Assembly (NCBI GenBank): GCA_002778195.1
Contig: PCDI01000007.1
Coordinates: 1 to 64,000 of the forward strand
DNA from: Raffaelea ambrosiae
Lineage: Eukaryota; Ascomycota; Sordariomycetes; Ophiostomatales; Ophiostomataceae
Direction: 5' to 3'
DNA: 64,000 nucleotides
Positions 13,601 to 25,606 of the stretch are shown here, in pieces. Position 1 is the stretch's first letter; each line of letters starts with the position of its first letter. The position numbers and the translations under genes are program-made. The notes below the pieces were generated by a model, which was not told the DNA's origin, did no database searches, and saw only the letters and a list, made by a program, of their open reading frames with translations.

Positions 13601-14911
13601 ACGCTATAACGCCATCAACCTTGACACGCCAGCCGGCTCCGAAAGAAAAAAAAAGGACGAAAGCGAGAGAAAGAAGGAGAGGGAGATCCGGGGGAGTTTC
13701 AAACTGCAGACGAGATTGTCCCTCGCTCTCTTTTTTTTTTTTTGGCTGCCCCTCACATGATGATTGGCAATGTCTCAGAGCATTTGGACCAAATAACGTG
13801 CAAACGAGGTTTTGCGGCACGAATGAAGACGTGCACGTCTTTCTGGACAATTTTGCAGAATCCAACTATCCGTAAAATAGAAAAGACAATCAACGCAAAA
13901 GAGACAACGTCCAATTGCTATCCAGTTCTTGTCACTTCGGATGAACAAAAGGGGCTTTTCGTCTATCAACGTCCGTCCGGCTGCAGGAGGAGCCGGTTCC
14001 TTGTGCGGTGGTGCCTCAACCTGAGCTTGGGCAAGTCTGGTTGGACGCCCCCCCCTCCAAGGTGTGTGCGCAGTTGTGTTATTGGCTGCTCGTTGACTTG
14101 AGCAGCCAGAAAGAACTTGAAGGTCTTTTTTTTTGGTCTGGTCCCCTTGTGTATCCGTTTGGTTTTTGTCTTTTGGTTTTTGTCTTGCATGCCGCTTTTC
14201 TAGCTGGTTCCTGCTGGTTTCTTGGTTCCTTGCCGGTTCCTCGCTGGTTCCTTGCTGGTTCCTTGCTGGTTCCTTGGTTCCTCGCTGGTTCGCTGGTTCC
14301 TCATGTGCTTTTGTCTGCTTCTATCTCTGTTCCTTGTCCTTGTCTTTCATCACCGCGTCTCGTCCTTCCCTGCTTTCTCCCTGTGTGGCTCTCCATATGC
14401 AAGCATTAGCACACAGGCACATATAGCACGAGACCGCTGGATATTGCAGCAAATCAAGCCCCCCCCCCGTATTCAGAGGAAACCGATCTAGGCTTGCCAC
14501 AGCGCCTCGTAATTGAGCATTCTTTGGTCGCTCACTTTACAGTTCTCCTCATCTCTTATATTCGGTCCCATGCAAGCTTGGCCTGCTGCTTCTCCAGCGT
14601 ACTGCTCTGCTTCTGCACTTCTCGGCGCCTGATGTCCCGATGTATAGGTTGCCACTATGGCTGCTATTGGCCAGGGTGTCCCGGTGATGTCCGCCGGTTC
14701 TCGGGTATACAGGGACTGACTTCATGATGGTTTTTTTTTGTTGTGCTGCCTGTTCTGGTCCTGCACTCCCATCACGTTGATGGTCTTGTTGTCAACTTGG
14801 TGAGAACGCTTGGGGTCACCTGCACACAGCGAGACACAGAAGGGTCGCCCAAACGGCGTCTTGCCGCATTTTGCTACTATGGTGTGCGTGGCCTTGCAAC
14901 AGTACTATGTA
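10700..14911. other. Non-coding stretch carrying five exact TACATAGTA words
   Basis: TACATAGTA occurs at 10700-10708, 11502-11510 and 13140-13148. Its reverse complement occurs at 11303-11311 and 14903-14911. Near matches lie at 12924-12932 and 12962-12970. The flanking sequences are not alike, so this is a repeated short word and not copies of a longer repeat. No protein gene is supported here. Confidence 0.7.
14205..14310. repeat. Minisatellite with GCTGGTTCCTT-type unit
   Basis: About ten imperfect copies of an 11-base unit (GCTGGTTCCTT / GCTGGTTCCTC) lie head to tail. The plus-strand frames through it give repetitive hydrophobic peptides that are a by-product of the repeat, not a gene. 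Confidence 0.85.
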
Positions 14912-17110
14912 TGCGAGCCATTCTTACCACTGCAACTGTACCCATAAACAGCAGGGTCAGGCGACGGGAGAAGCTAACGAGATAGGTGGAGTAAATCCAC
15001 TGCTCCGCTTCACGACTGCGACTAATACAAAAATGGGTGTGTCGGGTCCAGAACACACAAGCGATGAGAGAGAATAGTTCATTCCTCGCTTTTTTTTCTC
15101 CGCAGAAAGCACTTGCTTCGTCGTTCGCCATTCGCCGTCTCTCCACACTGGTTTCCCTTCTCTCTCTTTCTCTTTTGTTGCCTTCTCGTTACCCCCGTGC
15201 CCTCGTGCCCTCGCCTGCCCTCTCCCTACCCCATCCCCAGCCTCCGTCCACGGTCACTGGTGCTTGCCTCTCCCGTGCCGTCGGCTTATATTAATCGACC
15301 TTCAATATAAATGCGAGACTCGATATTGGCCTCCTTTTGGTCCTCTGGTCTGACTCTTTTGACTCCTCTGGCTCCTTCTCCTGCTCGGCTGGGCACGTCC
15401 GCCACCTGAGCAGCTCGGCCGGCCTGATCAGCAAAGCAGCCCCCCTTGGGCCAGCTGCTGGCAGCTTCTGGTAGTGTCGTCTCGTCGTCTCGTCGTCTGG
15501 CTTGCGTGTTTTGCTTTGTGTCTTCTCTCGTCTGTGGCTCACCCCCCCCCCTCGGGTGCATGCCAAGACCCGTGCTGGCCATGCCGGGCTGGTGACAGAG
15601 CCAGACAAAGTACCGAGCGAGGCTACCCTGCATCCTTTGGTCCATTTGGCAGTCTCGCGGACATCCTCCGTGGGCAATCTATCGTGACATTTTTGGAGGA
15701 CGAGAAGTCGACTGTTTCTGCTGTGGACGTACGGTGCTGTATTGCCCGTTCTATTCTTTTTCTTTTTTTCTTTTTTGTTTTTTGTTTCCTGTTTTCTTTT
15801 TGCTTTTTGCTTTTTGCTTTTTGCTTTTTTCTTTTTCTTTTTCTTTTTCTTTTTCTTTTTCTTTTTCTTTTTCTTTTTCTTTTTCTTTTTCTTTTCTTTT
15901 CTTTTCTTTTTTCTTTTTTCTTTTTTCTTTTTTCTTTTTTCGCTTCTCGTTTTTCTTCTTTCTTTCGTCTTCTTTCTTCTCGTATACTGTCTACTTCTGC
16001 TTCCACGTCTCAAACTCGATCTGCTCCCTTGCCAGTTTGCCTGGTCTCTTCTGCTCTCCGAAAAGGGTTTCAAAAATCCGGTACGTCTTTCACCTGCACA
16101 GTGCAGACAGTGTGGCAGCCTCCACCTCACCCCAACCCCTGTCTGGGCCGCCCTCGCAAGAGATCCCGCACACACCCCAACCCGACCCCGCCATGTGGTG
16201 ATGTGGTGTAAAAAAAAAAGAATTAAAATAAACAGCAAAAAAAAGAAGAAAAAGAATAAAAGGGAAAAAATTAAATAAGGCAAAACTAGAGCAAAAATAA
16301 AGGGCAAAAAAAGTACCACGACAGAAATGGAGAAAGAATTGGACCTCTCATGCCCCCAATATGCGTGGTACGGGTGGAGGCACCGAGCTAGACAGAAAAC
16401 AGACAGGTGATGGCCCGTCGAACGTCTTCCTCGGTTCTCTGTTCTGTCACTTCTTCATCCTTCTGGACAACCCCCCCCCTTCTTTCTCTGCCTCGCCTCT
16501 GCATCTCGTCTCCTCCCCCCCTGTGCCGCCTCCCGTCCGCACATCCAGCAGCTGCGGTGATCGCCTCCCATCATTGTTTGGGCGTCTGTCATGCTGGCTG
16601 GCCCACAGCGTCGTCTTCATGCCCTCCTTGCCTGCCCTGTCTGGCTCTGTCTGCTCCTGCCTTTCCCCACACAGCACCACCACAGCTTTCGGTCCGTCCA
16701 AGTACCGCTGACCATACATTGACAGCCACACCACTCTATCGACGATCGACCTGAGGACCAGCGTCTGCCCTGGGTTCTCTCCGAGTGCTCTCTCTGTGTC
16801 TTTTGTGCCTTGCTCTATGCCCAGACCGGCCGGAATCTGAGAGACACGGCGCCAGCGCCTGGGAAGAAGCAAGGACGCGCCAAAGTGGCAGAACCGCCCA
16901 ATCCAACAGGAGGATCCCGACCTGAGAGGCCCGACCAGGCCATACCCAGGTCTATATCAGAGAAGATCAGGTCCAGGAGGTCCCGGCCAGAGCAGCGTGT
17001 CTCCCCTCGATCAAGGAACGAACCAGCCAACGAGGCAATATATGATAGCTGCACCCCCATCCCTCCTCGAGCTTCACCAGAGCTTGCCTCCTCTTGTTCT
17101 CTCTCGTTTT
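14912..17110. other. Non-coding DNA upstream of the xylanase regulator gene
   Basis: No supported protein gene. The stretch has several CT-rich patches of the kind found in fungal promoters, the long polypyrimidine tract described separately, and scattered TATA-like words nearer the gene. It probably contains distal promoter sequence of the gene at 17570. Confidence 0.5.
15747..15960. repeat. ~210-base polypyrimidine tract, (CTTTTT)n core
   Basis: Almost pure T/C on the plus strand, with a central array of CTTTTT units and flanking CTTTT and CTTTTTT variants. Translated frames give artificial F/S/L-rich (plus) or K-rich (minus) proteins. Such tracts can adopt triplex DNA. Confidence 0.9.
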
Positions 17111-17117
17111 TATATAA
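17111..17117 (+). promoter_or_regulatory. TATA box of the XlnR/Xyr1-type gene
   Basis: TATATAA lies 453 bases upstream of the ATG at 17570. It is followed by a long CT-rich leader. I found no ATG between the box and the start codon, which supports both the promoter placement and the chosen start. Transcription starts have not been mapped, so this is a prediction. Confidence 0.55.
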
Positions 17118-17569
17118 CATCACCACTTCCCCTTCTCCTCGTTCGTTCTTCTTGTCTCTCTGCTTCTCTCCCACCCACCCTCATCTCTCGCTTCGTTCTT
17201 CCCATTCTTTGCTATCAAACTTCACCCAACTGCCATCGCTCGTTTGAAGTTGGCCTGCCATCATCCTCGTCGTCATCATCGTTGCACGACCTTCTTCTTC
17301 TTCTCCCCTTTTCAGTTACTCAGTGACGGCCAGGTGCTCGCAGCCACTCCCAGTCAGTTGCTCTCCGTTGCTCTCCGTTGCTCTCAGCTGCTTCTTTCTT
17401 GGCACTTCGCCATTCCTTCTCCCGTTACCTCGTCTTCTCGCAAAATACGTGAGGTAACTATACCTCGACAGCCGTCTGAGACACGGCACCCGGTCCGTAT
17501 AGAACAGCCCAGCATCCAGCAAACTTTCAAAGAAAGACACGGGTCCAACCCCCCTCCAACTTAGCCACC

Positions 17570-18671
17570 ATGCTGTCCAACCCGCTGCATCGCTTTTCTC
17601 CCTACCACACCATCCCCACCACCACGCTACTCTCCAACGGCCACATCCCAACGGGCCCCATGCATGCTGGCAACGGCGGCCTCGACACCCTCTCCCAAGG
17701 CTCGCACTATGCCCTGCAGCAGCTGCAGCAGCATGTGGGTGTTCACAACCCGCATCTCGCCCGCTCAGGCCCGCAGGTCAAGCATCGCCAGAACCCCTAC
17801 GGACCTGCACGCTCTGCCGGCGCCGCAGGGCCTATCCGCCGTCGAATCAGCCGAGCGTGTGACCAGTGCAACCAGCTGCGCACCAAGTGCGACGGCCAGC
17901 ACCCGTGTGCCCACTGCATTGGTGAGTAATGAGTGTGGTCATATATTTGTGGTTTTGTGCATTGTGCATTGTGCTTCGTGCTTCGTGCTTCGTGCTTTCT
18001 GTTTTTGTGTTTTTATTGTGTGTGCGCGTTTTCATGACCTTTGGTTGGTGAGCTATGATGCTGTGTTGTGGTATCGTGGTGTTTTGTGATATTGTGAATC
18101 TTCGAATTGGGACAAACCTCTGAATCCGGTTCTCTGATTCTCTGGGTTTCAATTCCCTGTTCTGATACCCTGTTTCTCGATTCATGTCCTCCGACTTTGA
18201 CTCCTGGTTCGACTTTTGCTTTTTCATTTGCCTTCTCTACGTTGTGCTTCTCCTGTAAGAGAAGACAAGACACTGAGCTGACCACCTGTGCTTCCAGAGT
18301 TTGGCCTAGGCTGTGAATACATCCGCGAACGCAAGAAGCGAGGCAAGGCCTCTCGCAAAGACCTTGCCCAGCAGGCCGCCGCTGCCGCTGCCGCTGCCCA
18401 GAACAAGGGCGAGGGCAGCCAGAATGCCGACAATGGCAACGGCAACGACCAGCAGCAGCAGCAACAGCAAGACAAGCAGCAGTCTGGCATGATGGGCGAC
18501 AACCAGAGCATGAACAGCGACAAGCTGCTCATGAGCGAGCTGGCCGAGGATGCCATGCAGCGCGGCCAGCGAACCAGCAGCATGGACAGCCTGGGTGACA
18601 TGGGCCTGCATCAGCAGCAGCCACAGCCTCAGCCTCACATGGGTGGTGACCCCCATCAACAGCACCATCAA

Positions 18672-18703
<32 letters not shown>

Positions 18704-19932
18704 GCAGCAGCAGCAGCAGCAGCTGGACAACTCGGCCGCTGCTGCGGCCGCTGCCGCTCTGGACCTCAATGGCTACGGCGCCGTCTCATACGACCGCCAG
18801 GCGGCGGCGGCGGCGGCTGCTGCTGCTGCTGCCATGGGTGCTACGCACATGATGGGCGCTGGCCCGCATACCCCTTACGTGACCTCCCAGGTCACCATGT
18901 CCAGCTATCCCGAGCTGCCCTATGCCCTGCAGGCCCAGAGCCCGACGGGCTACTCGGCCAGCGGCAACACCTTCCGCATGGCCAGCAGCCCCCTCAGCGC
19001 CTATCCGCTGTCCGGCGAGCCCACGTCCCCGCCGCCCTGGATGACCATGTCCTCGCCGCCACCGCCGCCCCAGCAGCCCCAGCCTCACTACCAGGTGCCG
19101 CCGCCCATCACCACGGCTGGACACAACGTCGCGGCTCTCACGCTCAACACCCAACAACACCAGCAACATCAGCAGCAGCAGCAGCAACAACAACAGCAAC
19201 AACAACAACAACAGCACACGAGCCACCTGCCGAGCAGCTACAACCCCGCGCAGCTGCGCTACCCCGTGCTGGAGCCGCTGGTGCCGCATCTGGGCGGCAT
19301 CGTGCCGCTCTCGCTGGCCTGCGATCTGATTGACCTGTACTTTGCCAGCTCGTCATCGGCGCAGATGCATCCCATGTCGCCGTACGTCCTTGGCTTTGTC
19401 TTCCGCAAGCGCTCCTTTCTGCACCCGACTAAGCCGCGACAGTGCCAGCCCGCCCTCCTAGCCAGCATGCTCTGGGTAGCCGCCCAGACCAGCGACGCGC
19501 CCTTCTTGACCAGCGTGCCCTCCGCCCGCGGCAAGATCTGCCAGAAGCTGCTCGAGCTCACCGTCAGCCTGCTCAGGCCGCTGATCCACACCCCCAACGA
19601 GCCCGCCACGGCCGTCACCGCCACCTCCAACGGCCTCGACAGCCCCATCATGATGGATGCGGACCTTGCCCTCAGCGGTCTTGGCGTGACAATGACGCCC
19701 AGCTCCATGGATGCCGCCGTCCTGACGGCTTCGTCCGCAGCAGCCGGTGGCGGCGGTGGCGGCGACACCAACGGTGCCTTTGGCGCTGCCGGGTCGCTCG
19801 ACGACGTGGTCACGTACATCCACCTGGCCACCGTCGTGTCGGCCAGCGAATACAAGGGTGCCAGTCTGCGCTGGTGGAACTGTGCCTGGTCTCTGGCGCG
19901 CGAGCTCAAGCTGGGCCGCGAGCTGCCGCCAG

Positions 19933-19983
<51 letters not shown>

Positions 19984-21548
19984 TTCGACAACAACAACAG
20001 CAGCAGTCGTCTCACGGAGGTGGCGGTCTCAACGACGGAGTGGTGGATATGGATGCCGACGGCGACATGGAAGATGCCCTGGCCGGTCTGGAAAGCATGG
20101 TTAATGGTGGTGGCAGCAGCAGCAATACCGTTCTTCCAACCACCGAGGGCATGATGGTTTCGGAAGAGGAGCGCGAAGAGCGCCGGCGCATCTGGTGGCT
20201 GGTCTACATTGTCGACCGCCACCTGGCTCTGTGCTACAACCGCCCGCTCTTCTTGCTCGATGTCGAGTGCGATGGTCTGCTCCGCCCCATGGACGACACC
20301 GCCTGGCAAAACGGCGAGTTTGGTCAGCCGAACCACTTCGCCACGGATCCAGCCCTGGCCGAGGACGCAAACGACGACAGCCATGATGGTGGTGGTCTTG
20401 CTGCCTCTATGCACGACCTCATCAACCGCCCCCGCGGCCCCTCCTTCGCGTGTGAAAGCCACAGCATCTACGGCTACTTCATGCCCCTCATGACCATCCT
20501 GGGCGAGATTGTCGACCTGCACCACGCCCGCAACCACCCGCGCTTCGGCATGGGCTTCCGCTCGTCGCACGAGTGGGACGACCAGACCGCCGAGATCGCC
20601 AAACACCTGCACATCTACGAGCAGAGCCTCAAGACGTTTGAGCAGCGCAACCTCAGTCCCTCCGCACTGGCGGCGTCCAACGAGGAAAAGGCTGCGGCGG
20701 CTGCTGCAGCCGCCGATGCCAGCAATGCAGCCGCCGATGCGAATGGGGCTGGTGGCGGCAGCAGCAACAACAACAACAACAACGCCACCACTGCCCGAGG
20801 TGTCTCCCTCGGACCCCAGGACATCGGCACGCCGTCGGCCCAATCGGTCCACAGCGTGCACACCGTGGCCTCGGCCGTCGGTTCGGCGGTGGTGGCGGCG
20901 GCGGCTGCGGCTGCTAATGCTACTGCCACTTCCACCACAGCTGCTGGTCCGTCGGTCCTGTCGTCCGTCGTGTCAACGAGTGCTACCACGGGGACGACGA
21001 CCAGCAGCAGCAGCCCGCGCATGACCGAGCAGGACATCCAGACGCGCATCGTGACGGCCTATGGCACGCACGTCATGCACGTCCTGCACATCCTGCTGGC
21101 CGGCAAGTGGGACCCCATTGAGCTGCTGGACGACCACGACCTGTGGATCAGCTCGCAGGGGTTCATCACGGCCACGGGTCACGCCGTGTCGGCGGCCGAG
21201 GCCATTAGCAGCATCCTCGAGTACGACCCCGGTCTGGAGTTCATGCCCTTTTTCTTTGGCATCTACCTGCTGCAGGGCTCGTTCCTGATGCTGCTGATTG
21301 CCGACAAGCTGCAGCTGGAGGCAAGCGCGAGCGTCGTGCGGGCGTGCGAGACGATCATCCGCGCGCACGAGGCGTGCGTGGTGACGCTCAACACGGAGTA
21401 CCAGCGCAACTTTTCCAAGGTGATGCGCAGCGCGCTGGCGCTGGTGCGCGGGCGGGTGCCCGAGGACCTCGCGGACCAGCACATGCGGCGCCGCGAGCTG
21501 CTGGGGATCTACCGGTGGACGGGCGACGGCACCGGCCTGGCCTTGTAA
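17570..21548 (+). CDS. xlnR: Zn2Cys6 transcriptional activator of xylanase/cellulase genes, XlnR/Xyr1/XLR-1 family (2 exons)
   Basis: Exons 17570-17921 and 18298-21548; the 376-nt intron has GTGAGT and TTCCAG ends and splits a Glu codon inside the zinc cluster. The product is 1200 aa. Residues 97-123 hold C-x2-C-x6-C-x5-C-x2-C-x6-C, followed by the basic ERKKRGKASRKDL stretch typical of XlnR. The fungal transcription factor homology region starts near residue 437 (LRYPVLEPL, then SSAQMHPMSPYVLGFVFRKRS). The C-terminus is an arginine-rich helix ending in YRWTGDGTG. In relatives this nuclear protein activates xylanase, cellulase and D-xylose catabolism genes. Relatives are about 875-945 aa; the excess here is low-complexity insertion: 18 Gln at 242-259, a second Gln tract near 404-423, 16 Asn at 664-679, and several Ala runs. 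The start sits in CCACCATG with no upstream ATG in the leader. Confidence 0.95.
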
Positions 21549-22819
21549 AGGGTGGGGGTGCGTCTTGATCCGTCTGTACGACGACGCTCGGGGAAGTCTG
21601 TATGACGTCTTACTTCTTACGAGTGAATGCGTGACCAAAAGGTCTCCTACGAATGAAAGGCAGGGCCGGGATGTGGTCCTGCCACGAATGAACACATGTA
21701 TGTCTGAGAAAGAGCGAGCGAGCGTTGTTCCCTGGGTTCTGGTAGTCTTTTTTTTTTTTTTGTGGACCTCGGTGTGCCTATTTTTGAATATTTGTTTGAT
21801 TTGTTACGTCTCTGCTTCGGTTTCTTACGGCTTTATTTGCTTTTTTTTTTGTCCTTTTTTTTTTGCTCGGATGCTAGGGAGCGGAGAACGTATTCGCTTT
21901 GAGGGGAAACAAAAAAAAAGATTCAATGGTGGTTTTCGGCAGGGGCGTCTTTTGTTGCGATGTATTTCAGGAAGGACCTTTTGATGTCATTTTTTTAGTT
22001 CTTGATTTTTTTTTTTTAAAAAAAAAATCCTCTTACTTGGTATCGGCTATGTTACTCTGCAAAAAGATCATTCACAAAAAAATAGCAACAAAGTGACTTA
22101 CAAAAAATGACCAATTGCCACACTGTCGACTCGATTCAGTTATTCTAATTTTAATTTTAATTTTGTAGATTCTCTTTGTTTGGGTTTTCTTGAACCATCA
22201 TCATGGTACCAGGAACATACCTAAAATTCTCTCTGAATAATTGCTTACTTTTTTTTGTGGCCTCAATTGGGAACGACTCTGAACAAATTGTCTTGGAAAT
22301 TTTGCTTAACTTTATTTTTGGGTTGTCTCGGCTTGACGCGCCTCACATTGTTTCCCGGGATTCCCTTTCGTCTTGGGCCCCGTGGGAGCCGTACGACCCG
22401 TATTCGTGGAATATGTGAGACATTCGCTTTGCTATTGGGCTGATGCTGTCACAGTACGGTGTGTGTGTGTGTGTGTATATGCGCGCGTGCCGTTGGTCTC
22501 GGTTTCGGGTTCGCGGGCTCTATTGGGCAAGACCTCCATCGCTCTTGCCGTGTGCTCCTGCCGTGTGTTGCTCGTAGTTGGCCGACCGTTTTCCCTTTTC
22601 TGTGGCGCCGTGTAAGTGCCCAGAAGGAGTTATGCGAGATGGCGTAGTTACAGCCCTGTTTTGGGGTCAATGGATATTTGGGGGAGATTTCTTTTCTTTT
22701 CTTTTTTACCAATATCCTGGGTTTCGTTGCGGGAGCAAAAATGCCTCATCGTAAGATCAATTTTTTTTTCGGAATTTCCTAACATGTCGAGCAAGCATCT
22801 TGGAGGAAAAGGGGTCTGG

Positions 22820-22859
<40 letters not shown>

Positions 22860-25110
22860 TTTTGCTGTCCCTTTTTTGTGCAAACCCGGCAGCATTCTCA
22901 AGTCTCTCTCTCGCTCGCTCGCTCTTTCTTTTTTTTTCAATTAATTTTTTTGGACTTTCTCGGCAGCATTTTAGGCCTATGTTATTCTTTCTATTCTTAT
23001 TCGCTTGCTCTTTCGTTTACTTCTATTAGACTCTTTATTTCCTTTTTTTTTACCCCCAACATTTTATTTGGGGGCCAAGTCTTGTCCCCTCTGGGCGTTT
23101 AAAAAGAGAAAAATAGCGCCTTATTGCTTCCTAGATGGTTTAGGTTTGAGCCATAACAAGCTAACTTTTGTAAGTTCCATAGCCAAAGAACTGGCCTCGG
23201 CCCGTCATAGTAGCTTTCGTATGTACAGGGTATTTTTTTTGGACTTCTTGTCTTTTATTTTTACCACGTCCGTTGAATGCCCCGGTAGAGGCAAAAGAAA
23301 ACACGTGTCACACAAAAGAGTCTGAAAAAAAAAGAATGACAAGAAACCGCATAGGATTGCCATACCCGGTCAGGACACATACATGTCTTTTTGTTTCAAA
23401 ACCAGACGTCATCCATACCCCAGCCGCTGAAAGGTTATTTTTTATGATTTTACTATTGTTTTTGTTTCGTAAGGGCGTCCGTTTGCGCGGGTAGAAAATG
23501 ACCAAAGAACAAAATATTATGACCACCGTCTGGCCAGGAAAAAGGAACAAGAACCCAAACCAAGAAAATATCATGGGCTAGAGAGAACCACCGCTACTAC
23601 GGTGATGGCCGATGTGGTCCGGACTTTTTATTATTGACATTATTGTTTTTCTGGTTTCTCGGCGAGGCCGACATTCCGTTCTTCCTATTCCGTTCATTTG
23701 TGCGATTGTTTGGACCGCCTGTTTGTTTCGTTTGCTTGTGTGAGTCTCCTTTTCCCTCACGTCTGTGCGTGGAGGATGTGCTTGTGCATGTGCGTGCCTC
23801 TCTTCCACTTACACATTGCTGACCGACGGCATATCTACGCGTCCCGGCCATCCCGTGCCTCCCATCTGCATCCCACTCACCCCCCTCCCCTTGTTTCTCT
23901 ATCACGGGTTGCACTTGCCTCTTTGCCCTTTGCCTTGAGATGAGAGGTCAGCTGCGGCGTTGGCGGAGCTTGTTGAGCGGCACAGAGAGGGAATTAGGGG
24001 ACTCTCACTTCGTCCTTTTTTTATTTTTGGATTACCCCCTGTTTCCAATCACACGGTGTCCCCGGTCGGATAACACGAGCTGTCCTAAGCATGTACCAGG
24101 ATCGTCCAACCCCCTCGGCGGGGGGGGGGGGGGGGGGGGCCTTTCTGGGTCGACTTCGGCAAGTATCAGGTTTGGGGATGATGGGGGCTGTCGGCCAGAA
24201 GTCAATGAAGGGGTTGGGCTGAACAAGTTCGGTAATTCTCCGTACATTGGCGTAGTGTTATGATGGGCAAACAGCCAGGGAGTGTGAGACAGCATGGGGA
24301 AAAGGTATGGGAAAGACAATATCAGATGAGAAGACAAGATGCAGGACGATGTGTGCAACAGTAGCACAGACACCGGATGGGACATTCTCCCCAGAAGCAG
24401 AAAGTGCATGTTATAAACTCTTGTCTATTGTAGGAACGAACTATTATGTGTATCCCCGATATGTAAGATGTGTCGTGTGCGTACGTTCGTACGTGTGTAC
24501 GTGTGTACGTGTGTTGCTTGCATTTGCTGCTGTAGTGATCTTTTTCATTTCGTTCCCGGCGTCATGTCGTGTCTTTGTTTCTCCTGATTTCCCAAAAAAA
24601 GCAGCATACCTCCTCCTCTCATCTTGCAGTTAAACTAAGTAAGCAGTAAAAGGCAGTGATGTTCGCAGTCGTAGCAGTTTCCCATTCCATTTGCACCATG
24701 TTCGTTTCCGTGATCCGTTAATATGTTGATTCCTCGTCCATGAACGAGTGATGATATGATAATTCCTCCAAAACCCAAAGATAGTTGTACAGTAATGACA
24801 GAAAGGACGCCAGTTCTCTATTGCCACAGAATGTTAGCTTGTTTTCCTTTTTGTTTTTTTCTGTTTGTCTTGCCCGTTTTGCTCGTCTTGCTATGCGTAT
24901 GAGTGCTGTTTGTTCAATGCAGGCAAGATGCAAGACAGACTACGACGAGATACGAGGACGAATAGGGCGTTACGGGGGGATACGAGCAGAAAATAACAGG
25001 CCAGAAAACCAAGGGTCAAAAACCAGACGAAGAAGATTGAGAAGAAAAAAAAAACTTACCCATTTCTATTAGAAATCCCCCCCCCCCCCATCAGAAGCAT
25101 GCTGTGCGGC
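21549..25110. other. AT-richer non-coding DNA downstream of the regulator gene
   Basis: It contains the 3' UTR of the xlnR-type gene and then T-rich sequence with a 36-base T run (22821-22856) and a 20-base G run (24120-24139). A repeated GTACGTGT motif lies at about 24480-24512. Open frames are short and low in complexity. No RNA gene or mobile element was recognised. Confidence 0.6.
22821..22856. repeat. Poly-T run
   Basis: Thirty-six consecutive T on the plus strand, in the non-coding interval. Confidence 0.9.
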
Positions 25111-25287
25111 TCAGGCTCGCTGGCAGCACTGCTGGCACACATGCATTTTGCAGTACCTGCACTCGTAGATGAACCAGTGCGGTCCTGACAGGCAAAGGTA
25201 GCAAGTCCATTGTAGGAGGTTGTTGTCAGACTTGATCATCTCAAAGTCATGCTTGCAGTTGGCAGCGGCGGTTGTTGAGCGAGACAT
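25111..25287 (-). CDS. 58-aa Cys/His microprotein, putative two-zinc-binding protein
   Basis: A single-exon frame runs from ATG (25287-25285) to TGA (25113-25111). The protein has exactly four evenly arranged ligand pairs: C11-x-H13, C29-x2-C32, C43-x2-C46 and C51-x2-C54, plus an extra C55. Aromatic/Gly-Pro residues lie between them (WTCYLC, SGPHWFIYEC). That layout fits a small protein folding around two zinc ions; it has no signal peptide or membrane segment. I think similar small proteins occur in other filamentous fungi, but that is from memory and unchecked. The leader upstream contains no ATG for about 310 bases, is CA-rich as in well-expressed fungal genes, and has a TATA box at 25601-25606. 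There is no neighbouring gene for over 3 kb on either side. Function is unknown. Confidence 0.7.
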   Translation of the reverse strand: MSRSTTAAANCKHDFEMIKSDNNLLQWTCYLCLSGPHWFIYECRYCKMHVCQQCCQRA

Positions 25288-25600
25288 GGCTGCTGTTGGT
25301 GCTGTTGTAGCTGATAGTAGATGATACTGCTGGAGAATACTGTTGGATAAAACAGTTTTGTTGGCGGTTGCCTCTGTGGTCAGAGATATTCAACTTTGCC
25401 AAACAACAATCAATGGATGAGCTGTCCGGGTGTCCGCTGGTAACGGTGAGGTGGCAGGTGACAGATGTTGGTTTGTGCTCGTTTTAATGGTTTGGTTTGG
25501 TTCGGTATGCAAGAGAAGGATTTAAGCAAGGGGTGAGTTGATGTTTAGACAACAAAGACAGTCTGGCTCTAAAAAAAAAAGGGAATGAGACGAGTCCGAC

Positions 25601-25606
25601 TTTATA
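25601..25606 (-). promoter_or_regulatory. TATA box of the microprotein gene
   Basis: Read on the minus strand this is CCTATAAAG, with TATAAA 314 bases upstream of the ATG at 25287. The leader that follows is ATG-free and rich in CAACA. Confidence 0.5.

Noticed and set aside
14205..14310. Regularly repeated units suggesting a CRISPR-like array
   Set aside because: Units are contiguous with no unique spacers, and the genome is fungal. It is a minisatellite.
15291..16319. 342-codon Lys-rich minus-strand frame
   Set aside because: Generated by the polypyrimidine tract.
19458..20861. 467-codon minus-strand frame
   Set aside because: Antisense shadow of the xlnR-type gene with poly-Leu/Val from CAG and AAC repeats.
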